From NCBI GenBank assembly GCA_029259595.1, contig JAJDEW010000086.1, forward strand, positions 36,439 to 100,438: a stretch of 64,000 nt of DNA. The letters are read 5' to 3'. This DNA is from Planctomycetota bacterium. Its GTDB lineage: Bacteria; Planctomycetota; UBA1135; GCA-002686595. Shown here piece after piece: positions 33,602-43,640 of this stretch. Positions within the stretch are counted from its first letter, which is position 1. Every line of letters starts with the position of its first letter. The notes beneath the pieces are model-generated. The model had not been told where the DNA came from and ran no database searches. It was given only the letters and a program-made list of their open reading frames with translations. The position numbers and the translations under genes are program-made.

Positions 33602-35062
33602 ATGCGCAGCAACCTTGCTTCCCAAGGCGCGCTCGGCCGTGATGTCGGTGGGATCGTCGGCTTTGCCGTCCTCGCGCTCGCGTCCGCCGTCAGCGCTCAG
33701 AACGTCACGCAGATCATCGGCCCGGACGGCGATGGTACCGGCAACAACCTCCAGAGCCCGCGCGGCATCACCGCCGACGCCGGCGGCAACGTCTACATCA
33801 TCGGGCATCACAGCGCGAACGCCTTCAAGATCGAACCGAACGGCACGATCACCGAAATCATCGACGCGACCGGTGACGGCGGGATCAACATCCTGGCCCT
33901 GCCGAACGGCATCGCCGTCGACTCGAGCGGCAACGTCTTCGTCGCCGGAGGGCTGTCCAACAACGCCTTCAAGATCGAGCCCGACGGCACGATCACCGAG
34001 ATCATCGACGTCAATCCCGACGGGGGAGGCGGCTTCTTGATCTTCCCGTCCGCCATCACCGTCGATGACGCGGGCAACGTCTACGTGGCCGGTGAGTTCA
34101 CGCACAACGTCTTCAAGGTCGAGCCCGACGGCACGACGACCGAGATCCTCGGCCCCGACGGCGATGGCCTGGGGAACGAGTTCACCAATCCTTCCGGCCT
34201 GGCCGTCGACTCGGCGGGCAACGTGTACGCCACCGCGCGCACGACGCAGAACGCCTTCAAGGTCGAGCCCGACGGCACGGTGACGCAGATCATCGGCCCC
34301 GACGGCGACGGCCTGGGCAACACGCTGGGTGACCCCCAAAACATCACCGTCAGTCCGGCCGGCAACGTCTACGTGCCCGGCGTCCAGAACGCCTTCCGCA
34401 TCACGCCCGACGGAACGATCACGAAGATCATCGACGTGTTCGGTGACGGCGCCGGCAATGGGCTGATCGGACCCTACGGGATCGACGTCGACGACGACGA
34501 CAACGTCTTCATCAGCGCCTTTTGCACGGGCAACGTCTTCCGGATCACCCTGGCCGGGGTCATCACGGAGGTCATGGATCCGAGCGGGGACGGCGCTGGC
34601 AACACCATCTCCTTCCCCTGGGATCTGGCGGTCGACGGACAGGGCAACGCCTACGTCGTCGGCAACGTGTCCGACAACGCTTTCCGTATCGACTCGATGT
34701 CGGGCTCGTCGGCGATCCGCAACGGGCTCGGCGTCAATCCGATGGCCTTCGACGAAGAGACGACCGCCCTCATCGGCTCGACCTGGAACACGAGCGTCAA
34801 GACGGCTTCGACCGGGGCCGTGGCGAGCAGCGTGCTCTTTTCCTTGGGCGGGCCCACGGCGGGCATCACGCTCGCTCAGGGCGAGCTCTTGTGCCTCCCG
34901 CCCTTCGAGGCCGACACGGTGATCGGGGACCTACACGCGCTTCCGATTCCGTACGACATGACCTTGGTCAGCCACACGTTCGCGACGCAGGCGGTACTCA
35001 TCCGCACCGCGCCGCTCGCGCTCCAGCTGACGAACGCCATCGACGTCACGATCGGCATGTGA
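33602..35062 (+). CDS. Secreted NHL-repeat beta-propeller protein, paralog A
   Basis: 486 residues from the ATG at 33602, preceded by AAGGAGAG. The signal peptide ends near ALASAVSAQ. Seven NHL-like repeats (~35-370), each with the pattern GDGxGNxLxxPxGIAVDxxGNVYVAG followed by NAFKIxPDGTITEIID, form a probable propeller. A C-terminal ~110-residue domain begins IRNGLGVNPMAFDEETTALI and ends LALQLTNAIDVTIG, shared with the next gene and with the protein at 54140-55711. No catalytic motif. Likely an extracellular binding or surface-display protein. A hairpin terminator follows 43 bp after the stop. Confidence 0.88.
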   Translation: MRSNLASQGALGRDVGGIVGFAVLALASAVSAQNVTQIIGPDGDGTGNNLQSPRGITADAGGNVYIIGHHSANAFKIEPNGTITEIIDATGDGGINILALPNGIAVDSSGNVFVAGGLSNNAFKIEPDGTITEIIDVNPDGGGGFLIFPSAITVDDAGNVYVAGEFTHNVFKVEPDGTTTEILGPDGDGLGNEFTNPSGLAVDSAGNVYATARTTQNAFKVEPDGTVTQIIGPDGDGLGNTLGDPQNITVSPAGNVYVPGVQNAFRITPDGTITKIIDVFGDGAGNGLIGPYGIDVDDDDNVFISAFCTGNVFRITLAGVITEVMDPSGDGAGNTISFPWDLAVDGQGNAYVVGNVSDNAFRIDSMSGSSAIRNGLGVNPMAFDEETTALIGSTWNTSVKTASTGAVASSVLFSLGGPTAGITLAQGELLCLPPFEADTVIGDLHALPIPYDMTLVSHTFATQAVLIRTAPLALQLTNAIDVTIGM

Positions 35063-35105
35063 CGCCCGGCGCGGTCGCAGCCGACCGCGCTCGCACGGTA
35101 GACGA

Positions 35106-35138
35106 CGCCGCCTCCACCGGTCACGGGCGGAGGCGGCG
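35106..35138 (+). terminator. Hairpin after NHL paralog A
   Basis: CGCCGCCTCC / GGAGGCGGCG, a perfect 10-bp stem with a 13-nt loop, 43 bp past the stop. There is no U-tract, but it is very stable and sits between two co-directional genes. Confidence 0.6.
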
Positions 35139-35263
35139 CTCGTCGGGCTCCCGCTGAGACGCGGGGCCAGGCACGCACGCGCCGCGCTTCCAGCGGCCGC
35201 ACGCCCCGACGCCGCCCGCACGATCGAACGGGCTCGGACCCCAGAGACAACGGAACGAGGACC

Positions 35264-36769
35264 ATGAAAACGAACGCCTGCACCGCACTTCGCATCTCCG
35301 CCGTCGTGGTCGGGATCGCACTCGCCAGCGCTCCGGCGACCAGCTCCCAGGACTGCATCTCGCAAGTCATCGCCACGAGCGGCTCGGGCTCCGGCAACAG
35401 CCTGCTCGACCCCTGGAGTGTCGCCGTCGACGCGCTCGGCAACACGTATGTCACCGGAGCATCGACGCACAACGCCTTCAAGATCGCCGTGGGCGGCGCG
35501 GTCTCCCAGATCATCGACGCCAGCGGAGACGGCCTCTTCGGACTGAACACACCGGTCGCGATCCTGGCCGACGCTGCCCAGAACGTCTACGTGGCCGGCT
35601 TCGGGAGCAACTCCGTCTTCCGGATCACCGCCACCGGCGTCATCTCCCGCATCCTGGCGTCGAACGGAGACGGGGCCGGCAACGCGCTCCTCTTTCCCTC
35701 GGCGCTGGCCGTCGACGCCGCCGGGACTCTCCATGTCGCCGGCTCGGGCAGCGACAACGTCTTCCGGATCACCGCTCCGGGCGAACTCTCGCAGACTGTC
35801 GAGCTGGTCCTCGCAGCGAGCGGTGACGGCGCCGGCAACCCGCTCGATCGCCCGGCAGCCCTGGCCGTCGACGCGGTCGGCAACCTCTACGTCGCGGGCG
35901 GAGCCAGCGACAACGTCTTCCAGGTCACGCCCGCGGGCACCGTCACGGCGATCCTCGACGCGACGGGCGACGGTCTGGGGCATGCCTTGGACGGGCCCGA
36001 GGGGGTCGCGGTGGATGGATCCGGCACCGTCTTCGTCACCGGCGCCCAGAGCGACAACCTCTTTCGGATCAGCGCTCCCGCCCAGCCGGGACAGGTGGTG
36101 CGCGAGATCCTCAATGACAGCGGCGACGGTCTCGGCAACGTCTTCCTGTCCCCCGTCGGGATCGACATCGACGCGGCGGGCACGGTCTTCGTCGCGGCCT
36201 CACAGAGCCACAACGCCTTCGAGATCCGCGATCCCGGGCTGCTCTCGCAGAGCGTGCGCGAGCTCATCGATTCCTCCGGCGACGGGCTGGGACACCCGCT
36301 CACGGGCTGCCGCGGCATCGCCGCCGACGGGCTCGGCGGCGTGCACGTGGCCGGACGCTCGAGCAACAACGCCTTTCGGATCGCGAGCGGTCCCGCGGCC
36401 GCGACGTTTCGCAATGGACTCGGCCTGAACCCGGCCGTCTTCAGCGAGGTCACACCCGCGCTCATCGGCCAGAACTGGAATTGCCAGGTCGATCTGGCAC
36501 CTTCCGGAGCGGTCGCGAGCGTCGTCGCCTTCACCCTTGGCGGCCCCCTGAACTCCGGCCTCGTCCTCGCGGGCCTCGTGCAAGGCGAGCTCCTGGTCCT
36601 GCCGCCGCTCATCCGCCCGATCAGCGCCGAGCTGACCGGCCAGCACGCGATCCTCTTGCCGCCTTCCTGCAGCTACGTCGGCCGCCCGTACAGCGTCCAG
36701 GCGGCGCTCTTCACGCCGGGCTCGCTGCAGCTGACGAACGCGCTCGACCTCGTGATCGGGACCTTCTGA
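35264..36769 (+). CDS. Secreted NHL-repeat beta-propeller protein, paralog B
   Basis: 501 residues from the ATG at 35264. Signal peptide MKTNACTALRISAVVVGIAL with likely cleavage after ATSSQ. Seven NHL-type repeats, more diverged than in paralog A, some with insertions such as APGELSQTVELVL between strands. The same C-terminal domain follows (FRNGLGLNPAVFSEVTPALI to LQLTNALDLVIG). Adjacent duplicated genes with 202 bp between them. Function unknown; the repeats suggest a seven-bladed propeller exported to the cell surface. Confidence 0.88.
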   Translation: MKTNACTALRISAVVVGIALASAPATSSQDCISQVIATSGSGSGNSLLDPWSVAVDALGNTYVTGASTHNAFKIAVGGAVSQIIDASGDGLFGLNTPVAILADAAQNVYVAGFGSNSVFRITATGVISRILASNGDGAGNALLFPSALAVDAAGTLHVAGSGSDNVFRITAPGELSQTVELVLAASGDGAGNPLDRPAALAVDAVGNLYVAGGASDNVFQVTPAGTVTAILDATGDGLGHALDGPEGVAVDGSGTVFVTGAQSDNLFRISAPAQPGQVVREILNDSGDGLGNVFLSPVGIDIDAAGTVFVAASQSHNAFEIRDPGLLSQSVRELIDSSGDGLGHPLTGCRGIAADGLGGVHVAGRSSNNAFRIASGPAAATFRNGLGLNPAVFSEVTPALIGQNWNCQVDLAPSGAVASVVAFTLGGPLNSGLVLAGLVQGELLVLPPLIRPISAELTGQHAILLPPSCSYVGRPYSVQAALFTPGSLQLTNALDLVIGTF

Positions 36770-36798
36770 GGGGCGGCGACCCCGCCGACCCTCCGCTC

Positions 36799-36833
36799 CG
36801 CGGCGCGGGCCAGCTCGATGAGTCCGCGCCGCG
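36799..36833. terminator. Bidirectional terminator-like hairpin between convergent genes
   Basis: CGCGGCGCGG / CCGCGCCGCG, a perfect 10-bp stem with a 15-nt loop in the 88-bp gap between NHL paralog B and the sugar epimerase. No U-tract on either side. Confidence 0.5.
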
Positions 36834-36857
36834 CTGGCGCAATTCGGGCCCGCGGCC

Positions 36858-37823
36858 TCAGGGACGCTCGACCAGCGAGCCGGCTCCGAGACGGTTCTCG
36901 TACCAGTCCAGGAAGCGCACGAGTCCTGCGCGCAGGTTCGTCGTCGGCTCGTAGCCGAGCTCGGCCTTGGCCTTGTCGACGTTCGCGTAGGTCACCGGAA
37001 CGTCGCCGGGCTGCATCGGTCGTCGATCGAGCACGGGCTCGCGGCCCGTCACCTCCCCGATCAGCGCGACCAGCTCGGACAGGGAGACCGTCTGCGACTC
37101 GCCGAGGTTGTAGATCTGGTAGCCGCTGGAGCGATCGAGCGCGAGGACGACGCCGTTGACGATGTCGTCGATGTAGGTGTAGTCGCGCCGACTCGAGCCG
37201 TCCCCGAAGAACGGGATCGGCTCGCCCTTGCGCGTCATGCGCACGAACTTGTGGATCGCCATCTCGGGCCGCTGACGCGGGCCGTAGACGGTGAAGAAGC
37301 GCAGACACGCGATCGACGTCCCGTAGAGATGGTGATGCGTGTAGCAGAGCAGCTCGCCCGCCCGCTTCGTGGCTGCGTAGGGCGAGACCGGACGATGGAT
37401 ATCGTCGTCCTCCTGGAAAGGCACGTGCGAGTTGGTGCCGTAGACGCTGGAGGACGAAGCGAAGACGAGGCGCGTCTTCGGGCGCTGTTCGAGCTCGCGC
37501 AGGAGGATCTGCGTCCCGCGCACGTTCACGTCGCTGTACAGCAAGGGGTCGAGCAAGGAACGCCGCACTCCGGCCATGGCGGCCAGGTGAATGACTCCGT
37601 CGAATTCGTGCTCGCGGAACAGCTGGGCCACGAGGTCTTCGTCACGAATGTCCCCTTCGATCACGTGCGCGCCCGCGAGCTCGGCGGCATTGGCCCGCTT
37701 GATGGCCGGATCGTAGAAGTCGTTGAAGTTGTCGAGGACCCAGACGTCGTCTCCGCGCCCGAGGAGACGCTCGGACACGTGGGAGCCGATGAAGCCGGCT
37801 CCGCCGGTCACGAGGATTCGCAT
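36858..37823 (-). CDS. UDP-glucuronate 4-epimerase-like SDR
   Basis: 321 residues from the ATG at 37823. Extended SDR: TGGAGFIGSHVSERLL, then VLDNFNDFYDPAIKRAN, the N-terminal hallmark of UDP-glucuronate 4-epimerases (CapI/GAE). SSSSVYGTN and YAATKRAGE (YxxxK), RFFTVYGPRQRPEMA and FGDGSSRRDYTYIDD agree. Expected reaction: UDP-GlcA to UDP-GalA for surface polysaccharide. It lies 8 bp after glmS at the end of a tightly packed run. Confidence 0.9.
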   Translation of the reverse strand: MRILVTGGAGFIGSHVSERLLGRGDDVWVLDNFNDFYDPAIKRANAAELAGAHVIEGDIRDEDLVAQLFREHEFDGVIHLAAMAGVRRSLLDPLLYSDVNVRGTQILLRELEQRPKTRLVFASSSSVYGTNSHVPFQEDDDIHRPVSPYAATKRAGELLCYTHHHLYGTSIACLRFFTVYGPRQRPEMAIHKFVRMTRKGEPIPFFGDGSSRRDYTYIDDIVNGVVLALDRSSGYQIYNLGESQTVSLSELVALIGEVTGREPVLDRRPMQPGDVPVTYANVDKAKAELGYEPTTNLRAGLVRFLDWYENRLGAGSLVERP

Positions 37824-37831
37824 GGACTCTT

Positions 37832-39673
37832 TCACTCGACGGTGACGCTTTTTGCGAGGTTGCGCGGTTTGTCGATGTCGCAGCCCTTCTTCGCCGCGAT
37901 GAAGTAGGCGAAGAGCTGCAACGGAACGACTCCGAGGATAGGGGAAAGCCAGCGGCCCACGTTCGGAATCTCGATCGCATCTTCGGCGAGCGCCAGGCTC
38001 TCCGGATCGGATCCCACGCAGATGACCGGCCCGCCACGGGCCCGCACCTGCTCGACGTTGGCCCGGACCTTGTCGGCGACGGGGTCCTCGGGGACGAGGA
38101 CGAGCGTCGACATGCTCGGCTCGATCAGGGCGATCGGACCGTGCTTCATCTCTCCCGCCGGGTAGCCCTCGGCGTGGACGTACGAGATCTCCTTCAACTT
38201 CAGCGCGCCCTCGAGCGCGACCGGGAAGTTGATGCCGCGGCCGAGGAACAAGAAGCCCTTCTTGCCGGCGTGCGCCTCGGCGATCGCCCGGATGCGCTTC
38301 ACGGAGTCGCGCGCGAGCAGGTGCTCGAGCCCGGGCCGCACACCCGACAGGTCGTCGAGCAGGGCGCGCCCCTCTTCCTTCGTACAGGTTCCACGCGCGC
38401 GCGCCATCCGCACCGAGAAGAGGTAGCCCGCGACCAGCATCGCGACGAAGGCCTTCGTGCTGGCGACCCCGATCTCGGGTCCGGCCTCCAGCAGAATCGA
38501 AGCCTCGGACTCGCGCACCATCGTGCTGCCGATCGAGTTGCAGATCGAGACCGGCGTCGCACCGAGCAGCGTCGCGAGCCGCAGCGCGGCCAGCGTGTCC
38601 GCCGTCTCGCCGGACTGCGAAATGCCGAGCACGAGCGTGTTCGGGCTCAGGACCGGGCTGCGGTAACGGAACTCCGAGGCGTAGTCGATGTCGACCGGCA
38701 AACCCGCCAGCCCCTCGATCATGTAGCGCAGCACGAGCCCCGCGTGAAAGGCGGTTCCACAGGCGACGATCTGCACGCGCTGCACGACCGCCAGGCGCGC
38801 GTCCGAGAAGGCCTCCCCGGCGAGGATGACGTCGCCCCGCTCGAGATCGAGGCGCTCGAACATGGCGCGCGCGACCACGTCCGGCTGCTCGTGGATCTCC
38901 TTCAGCATGAAGTGCGGCCAACCGCCACGGTCCGCCGCCTCCGAGTCCCAGTCGATGTGGCGCACAGGGCGCTCGACGACTCCGGTCTCGCGGTTCTTGA
39001 TCGAGATCCGTCCCGGCGCGATCTCGGCCACGTCGCCATCCTCGAGGAACACGACATCGCGCGTGTGCGGCAGGAGCGCCAGCACGTCGGACGCGAGGTA
39101 GGCCGCCTCCCCCGTCGCCGCCACACAGAGCGGTGGACCTTCGCGGGCGCAGACCAGCTCCGGCTCGCTCCCGCCGGAAACGACCGCGACGGCGTAGTAG
39201 CCCTCGACACGCTCGAGCGCGCGACCCAAGGCTTCGGCCAGACTCCGCGACGTCGCCAGTTCGCGCCCGACCAGGTGGGCCAGGACCTCCGTGTCGGTCT
39301 CGGAGCGGAAGACGACGCCGGCCCGTACGAGCTCGCTCTTGAGCTCTTGCCAGTTCTCGATGATGCCGTTGTGGACCAGCGCGATCCGGTAGGCTTCGTC
39401 GGTGTGCGGATGCGCGTTTTCGTCGGTCGGTGCGCCGTGTGTGGCCCAGCGCGAGTGGCCGATCCCCACGCGAGCCTCGGACCCGCGTTGGCCTTCGAGC
39501 AGCTTCTCGAGCTCTTCGATACGGCCGGCTCGCCGATGCACGACGACCTCACCCTTCTCGAGCAGCCCGACACCGACGGAGTCATATCCGCGGTACTCGA
39601 GCACCCGCAGGCCCTCGATCAACTCATCCAGCACGCCGCCTTCGCGGCGAAAGGCACCGACGATTCCGCACAT
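37832..39673 (-). CDS. glmS: Glutamine-fructose-6-phosphate aminotransferase (isomerising)
   Basis: 613 residues. Makes glucosamine-6-phosphate, the entry to UDP-GlcNAc. The N-terminal glutaminase has Cys2 (MCGIVGAF) with RGYDSVG, HSRWATHG and HNGIIENW. Two SIS domains follow: CGTAFHAGLVLRYMIE, SQSGETADT and ASTKAFVAM, with EGALKLKEISYVHAEGY. The C-terminus DKPRNLAKSVTVE is the classic GlmS ending. Sits 3 bp after the UDP-xylose synthase gene and 8 bp before the epimerase. Confidence 0.97.
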   Translation of the reverse strand: MCGIVGAFRREGGVLDELIEGLRVLEYRGYDSVGVGLLEKGEVVVHRRAGRIEELEKLLEGQRGSEARVGIGHSRWATHGAPTDENAHPHTDEAYRIALVHNGIIENWQELKSELVRAGVVFRSETDTEVLAHLVGRELATSRSLAEALGRALERVEGYYAVAVVSGGSEPELVCAREGPPLCVAATGEAAYLASDVLALLPHTRDVVFLEDGDVAEIAPGRISIKNRETGVVERPVRHIDWDSEAADRGGWPHFMLKEIHEQPDVVARAMFERLDLERGDVILAGEAFSDARLAVVQRVQIVACGTAFHAGLVLRYMIEGLAGLPVDIDYASEFRYRSPVLSPNTLVLGISQSGETADTLAALRLATLLGATPVSICNSIGSTMVRESEASILLEAGPEIGVASTKAFVAMLVAGYLFSVRMARARGTCTKEEGRALLDDLSGVRPGLEHLLARDSVKRIRAIAEAHAGKKGFLFLGRGINFPVALEGALKLKEISYVHAEGYPAGEMKHGPIALIEPSMSTLVLVPEDPVADKVRANVEQVRARGGPVICVGSDPESLALAEDAIEIPNVGRWLSPILGVVPLQLFAYFIAAKKGCDIDKPRNLAKSVTVE

Positions 39674-39676
39674 GCG

Positions 39677-40636
39677 CTATCTCGCCGCTTCGGGCAGCGC
39701 GATACGGTCGCGGAAGTGCTCGAGGGTCCGGCGCAGCCCGTCTTCGAGATCGATCCGCGGCTCCCAGCCGAAGAGGCCCTTGGCCTTCGTGATGTCCGGC
39801 TGACGCATCTTCGGATCGTCCTGCGGCAGGTCCTGGAAGGTCACCTTCGAGCTCGAGCCCGTGAGTTCGACGACCTTTTCAGCGAACTCGAGAATCGTCA
39901 TCTCGTAGGGATTGCCGATGTTCGTCGGCATCGCCTCGTCCGAGTGCAGGAGGCGCCAGATGCCCTCGATCAGATCGTCGACGTAGCAGAACGAGCGCGT
40001 CTGCGAGCCGTCGCCGAAGACCGTGATGTCCTCGCCGCGCAGCGCCTGGGACATGAAGGCCGGCAGCGCGCGCCCGTCGTTCAGTCGCATGCGCGGGCCA
40101 TACGTGTTGAAGATGCGGACGATGCGCGTCTCGACGTCGTGGTAGCGGTGGTAAGCCATCGTCATGGCCTCGGCGAAGCGCTTGGCTTCGTCGTAGACGC
40201 CCCGCGGCCCGACCGGGTTCACGTTGCCCCAGTACTCCTCGTTCTGCGGGTGGATCAGCGGGTCGCCGTAGCACTCCGAAGTCGAGGCGAGCAGGAAGCG
40301 TGCACCCTTCGCGTGGGCCAGCCCCAGCGCCTTGTGCGTCCCGAGCGACCCCACCTTCAGGGTCTGGATCGGCAGCTCGAGGTAGTCGATCGGACTGGCC
40401 GGCGACGCGAAGTGCATGATCACGTCCAGTCGACCGGGGACGTGGATGAACTCCGTCACGTCCTGGTGTGCGAAGTGGAAGTCCGCGTCGGCGAAGAGGT
40501 GCTCGATGTTGCGCAGGTCTCCGGTGACGAGGTTGTCCATGCAGATCACCTCGTAGCCGTCCGCCAAGAAGCGGTCGCAAAGGTGACTGCCGAGGAATCC
40601 GGCTCCACCGGTGATCAGGGCCCGGGGTTTCGACAT
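39677..40636 (-). CDS. UDP-glucuronate decarboxylase (UDP-xylose synthase)-like SDR
   Basis: 319 residues. [20 protein letters not shown], then [15 protein letters not shown] and [21 protein letters not shown] are near-diagnostic for the UXS family, as are [13 protein letters not shown] and YDEAKRFAE (YxxxK). [13 protein letters not shown] and [20 protein letters not shown] follow. Converts UDP-GlcA to UDP-xylose. It competes with the neighbouring 4-epimerase for UDP-GlcA. The lipoprotein gene ends 62 bp upstream. Confidence 0.92.
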   Translation of the reverse strand: MSKPRALITGGAGFLGSHLCDRFLADGYEVICMDNLVTGDLRNIEHLFADADFHFAHQDVTEFIHVPGRLDVIMHFASPASPIDYLELPIQTLKVGSLGTHKALGLAHAKGARFLLASTSECYGDPLIHPQNEEYWGNVNPVGPRGVYDEAKRFAEAMTMAYHRYHDVETRIVRIFNTYGPRMRLNDGRALPAFMSQALRGEDITVFGDGSQTRSFCYVDDLIEGIWRLLHSDEAMPTNIGNPYEMTILEFAEKVVELTGSSSKVTFQDLPQDDPKMRQPDITKAKGLFGWEPRIDLEDGLRRTLEHFRDRIALPEAAR

Positions 40637-40698
40637 GGCTGTTTCGTTCGGTTCGTTGGGAGCGGGAGCGGGTGAGCTCGGGGCCGCCCGGCCGCCGC

Positions 40699-41673
40699 TC
40701 AGTCGCGGGAGGTCGGTGATCCCTCTTCGGAGGTGTTCCCGGATTTCCTCGAGGACGAATTTGGACCAATCTCCTCCTCCGTGCCACCCACCGGTCGTGG
40801 CGGAGCGGTCGGTTGCGGCCGGGAACGGCGATCCAGGCCCAGGAAAACGGCCTCCTCGCCTGTCTCGAGCCGCACCACGGTCCCGTTCGCCCGCAGGCGC
40901 GTCGGTCCGCTGGCCTGCAGATGGATCTTGGACTGTGCTCCGATTTCTTCGACGAGCTCGACGTCGCCCTCGATCTCGACGCCGAAGCCCTGCGCCTCGA
41001 AGCGTTGCGGCGACTCGAATTCGAGCCGCGGCGTCGAGCCGGACGCGAGGATCGGCAGATCCACCGCATCGCCGGGCCCGAGATCGAGCTTGGCATCGCG
41101 GTAGGTCACGAGCGAGGGCCGCTTGGACTGGTTCGTGACGCGCAGGATGTCGTTGCGCAGGCGCTCGACCACGAACGGACCGCTCGGGTAGACCGGATCG
41201 CCGCGCAGGATCGCGCCCCCGGTCAGCTTGACGCGGTCCTCGGGCGTCAGCATCAGCCGAGCATGGGACACGCTACGCAAGTGAACGAGCGGCTCGTCCC
41301 GCAGCGGCTCGCCGATCTCGACCACGCCTTCGTCGAAGAGCACGACCGAACTCGCGTCGCCCGGCCAGAAGAGCTCCGCCCGGCCGCCGGCACCGCAGAT
41401 GACCCACGAACCCGAATCCAGACGCTCGCGCTTGCGGTAGAAGGTCAGCGGGTACGACCCGAGTCCTCCGCCCGGGCTGACCTGAACCGGATCCGCGTGA
41501 CGGATCACGACCGTCTCGAGCGTGCCCGGAGGCCCCTCGGGCGGCGGCGGAGTCCGCAGCCGGTTCATCGGTGCCGGGGCTCGTTGCCCCCAACAGGCCA
41601 GGCTGCTGAGGGCCAGGAGTCCGAGCGCGAGTCGGAGTCTCCGGGAGGCGGCCTGGGAGGGGCGAGGGTTCAC
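40699..41673 (-). CDS. Hypothetical beta-rich lipoprotein
   Basis: 324 residues. Signal peptide with lipobox LSSLAC (Cys27). The mature part is beta-rich ([55 protein letters not shown]), reminiscent of FecR-like or PEGA-like sandwich modules but not clearly assignable. The C-terminal ~40 residues are low-complexity Pro/Ser/Glu. The start overlaps the accC stop by 4 bp, so it is translated with accBC, an unexpected partner. No function assigned. Confidence 0.75.
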   Translation of the reverse strand: MNPRPSQAASRRLRLALGLLALSSLACWGQRAPAPMNRLRTPPPPEGPPGTLETVVIRHADPVQVSPGGGLGSYPLTFYRKRERLDSGSWVICGAGGRAELFWPGDASSVVLFDEGVVEIGEPLRDEPLVHLRSVSHARLMLTPEDRVKLTGGAILRGDPVYPSGPFVVERLRNDILRVTNQSKRPSLVTYRDAKLDLGPGDAVDLPILASGSTPRLEFESPQRFEAQGFGVEIEGDVELVEEIGAQSKIHLQASGPTRLRANGTVVRLETGEEAVFLGLDRRSRPQPTAPPRPVGGTEEEIGPNSSSRKSGNTSEEGSPTSRD

Positions 41674-43034
41674 GTTTTGGGCTTCGCTTGAAGGTTCGAG
41701 GAGTAGCGCTCGACGAACCCTGTGTCGTGCTCTCCCGAGCGGAAGTCCGAGTGCATCAGAATCCTCCGCTGGATCGGGATCGTCGTCTTCGGACCGACGA
41801 TGACGAATTCATCGAGGGCCCGCAGCATCGTCGAGATGGCTTGCCTCCTATCGGCACGATGGGCCAGGAGCTTGGCGATCATCGAGTCGTAATAAGGAGG
41901 AATCCGATAGCCGCTGTAGACGTGAGAGTCGACCCGCACGCCGGGGCCACCGGGCGGCACGAAGAGCTCGACCAGGCCCGGAGAGGGCTGGAAGTCCTTG
42001 TCCGGGTCCTCGGCGTTGATCCGGCACTCGATCGCGTGCCCGCGGGTCTGGACATCCTCCTGCTCGAGCGAGAGGCGCTCCCCACCGGCGATCAGGAGCT
42101 GCTGGTGGATCAAATCGATCCCCGTGACCATCTCGGTGACGGTGTGCTCGACCTGGATCCGGGCGTTGACCTCGATGAAGTAGAAGTTGCCGTTGCGGTC
42201 CAGGAGGAACTCGACCGTGCCCGCGTTCTGGTAGTTGGCCTCCTTGCAGATCCGCACGGCGGCGGCGCCCATCTTGCCCCGCATTTCCGGCGTCAAGGCC
42301 GGGCTCGGCGACTCCTCGATCAGCTTCTGGTGACGCCGCTGGACCGAGCAATCGCGTTCGCCCAGATGGATCACGTTGCCGAAGCGGTCGCCAAGGATCT
42401 GAATCTCGACGTGACGCGGGTTCTCGACGAACTTCTCGAGATAGACCGTCTTGTCACCGAAGGCGTTCTCGGCCTCGGTGCGCGCGGCGTGGAAGGCGTT
42501 GATGAGGCTGGGGTCGTTCGAGGCGACGCGCATGCCGCGCCCCCCACCGCCCGACGAAGCCTTGATCATGACCGGATACCCGATCTCGCGCGCGACGGCG
42601 AGGGCCGTCGCTTCGTCTTCGACCGGACCATCGGAACCGGGAACGACCGGAACGTCCGCCCGCATCGCCATCTCGCGCGCGTTCGACTTGTTCCCGAGCG
42701 CCTCGATCGTCTCGGGATCCGGCCCGACGAACTGGATGTTGCACGAGCGACAGACCTCCGCGAAGTGCGCGTTCTCGGCCAGGAAGCCATAGCCGGGCAC
42801 GATCGCTTCGACGTCGGCGATCTCCGCGGCGGAGATGATCGCCGGGATGTTCAGGTACGACTTCGCCCCGGGGCCGGGCCCGACGCAGATCGTCTCGTCG
42901 GCTTGACGCAGATAGATCGCGTCCGCGTCCGCCTCCGAATAGATGGCGACGGTCTCGATCGAGAGCTCGCGACAAGCGCGAATGATCCGCTGGGCAATCT
43001 CCCCGCGGTTCGCGATGAGGACTCGACGAAACAT
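41670..43034 (-). CDS. accC: Acetyl-CoA carboxylase, biotin carboxylase subunit
   Basis: 454 residues from the ATG at 43034, coupled to accB by TGATG. ATP-grasp enzyme carboxylating biotin on Acc[34 protein letters not shown] (ATP loop), [27 protein letters not shown] and [16 protein letters not shown] (metal and catalytic residues) are all canonical. The length is normal. Confidence 0.97.
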   Translation of the reverse strand: MFRRVLIANRGEIAQRIIRACRELSIETVAIYSEADADAIYLRQADETICVGPGPGAKSYLNIPAIISAAEIADVEAIVPGYGFLAENAHFAEVCRSCNIQFVGPDPETIEALGNKSNAREMAMRADVPVVPGSDGPVEDEATALAVAREIGYPVMIKASSGGGGRGMRVASNDPSLINAFHAARTEAENAFGDKTVYLEKFVENPRHVEIQILGDRFGNVIHLGERDCSVQRRHQKLIEESPSPALTPEMRGKMGAAAVRICKEANYQNAGTVEFLLDRNGNFYFIEVNARIQVEHTVTEMVTGIDLIHQQLLIAGGERLSLEQEDVQTRGHAIECRINAEDPDKDFQPSPGLVELFVPPGGPGVRVDSHVYSGYRIPPYYDSMIAKLLAHRADRRQAISTMLRALDEFVIVGPKTTIPIQRRILMHSDFRSGEHDTGFVERYSSNLQAKPKT

Positions 43035-43531
43035 CAGCGCTTCTGGATGTGGAACAGGGGTTGGCCGTATTCCACAGGCTCGCCGTTCTCGACGAGGATC
43101 TCGACGATCTTGCCGCTCAGCTCGGACTTGATCTCGTTCATCACCTTCATCGCCTCGACGATGCAGATCGTCGAGGCCTCGTCGACCACGGAATCGATCT
43201 GGACGAAGGGGTCCGAGTCCGGCGAGGAGGCCCTGTAGAAGGTCCCCACCATCGGACTCTCGAAGACGACCACGTCGGCCGGCAGGCCGGCGGGGGCGGC
43301 CTCGGGGGTGGACCCGCCAAAGGCCCCGGGCTCGGCTCCCGGGCGGGACATCGCGACGGGAGCGGGGACGGCCCCTCCCATGACCTGAACGACCGGCTGA
43401 ACGGGCCCTTCGCCCTCCAGGGAGCGCTTGAGGTGGACGCGCAGGCCCTGGTTCGAATCGTCGATTTCGAGCTCGGACAGCTCGGCGCTCTTCATCAGGC
43501 GCACGAGCTTGCGAATGTCGGAGAGGTCCAT
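43034..43531 (-). CDS. accB: Acetyl-CoA carboxylase, biotin carboxyl carrier protein
   Basis: 165 residues. The C-terminal biotinyl domain has the signature EAMKVMNEI, with Lys129 as the biotin attachment site, and the thumb-like segment [17 protein letters not shown]. The N-terminal [22 protein letters not shown] is the usual AccB start, followed by a Pro/Ala/Gly-rich linker. First gene of the accBC unit, 109 bp after the Asd-like gene. Confidence 0.96.
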   Translation of the reverse strand: MDLSDIRKLVRLMKSAELSELEIDDSNQGLRVHLKRSLEGEGPVQPVVQVMGGAVPAPVAMSRPGAEPGAFGGSTPEAAPAGLPADVVVFESPMVGTFYRASSPDSDPFVQIDSVVDEASTICIVEAMKVMNEIKSELSGKIVEILVENGEPVEYGQPLFHIQKR

Positions 43532-43640
43532 GGGGGACGCTTTGGGGGCTGCCGCAACCGCTCACGCCGTCTGCAACCGGTGACGTGGGGACGCGTTCTG
43601 GACGGAATGACGCGGATCGCGCGCGCACGCGCGGCCGGGG

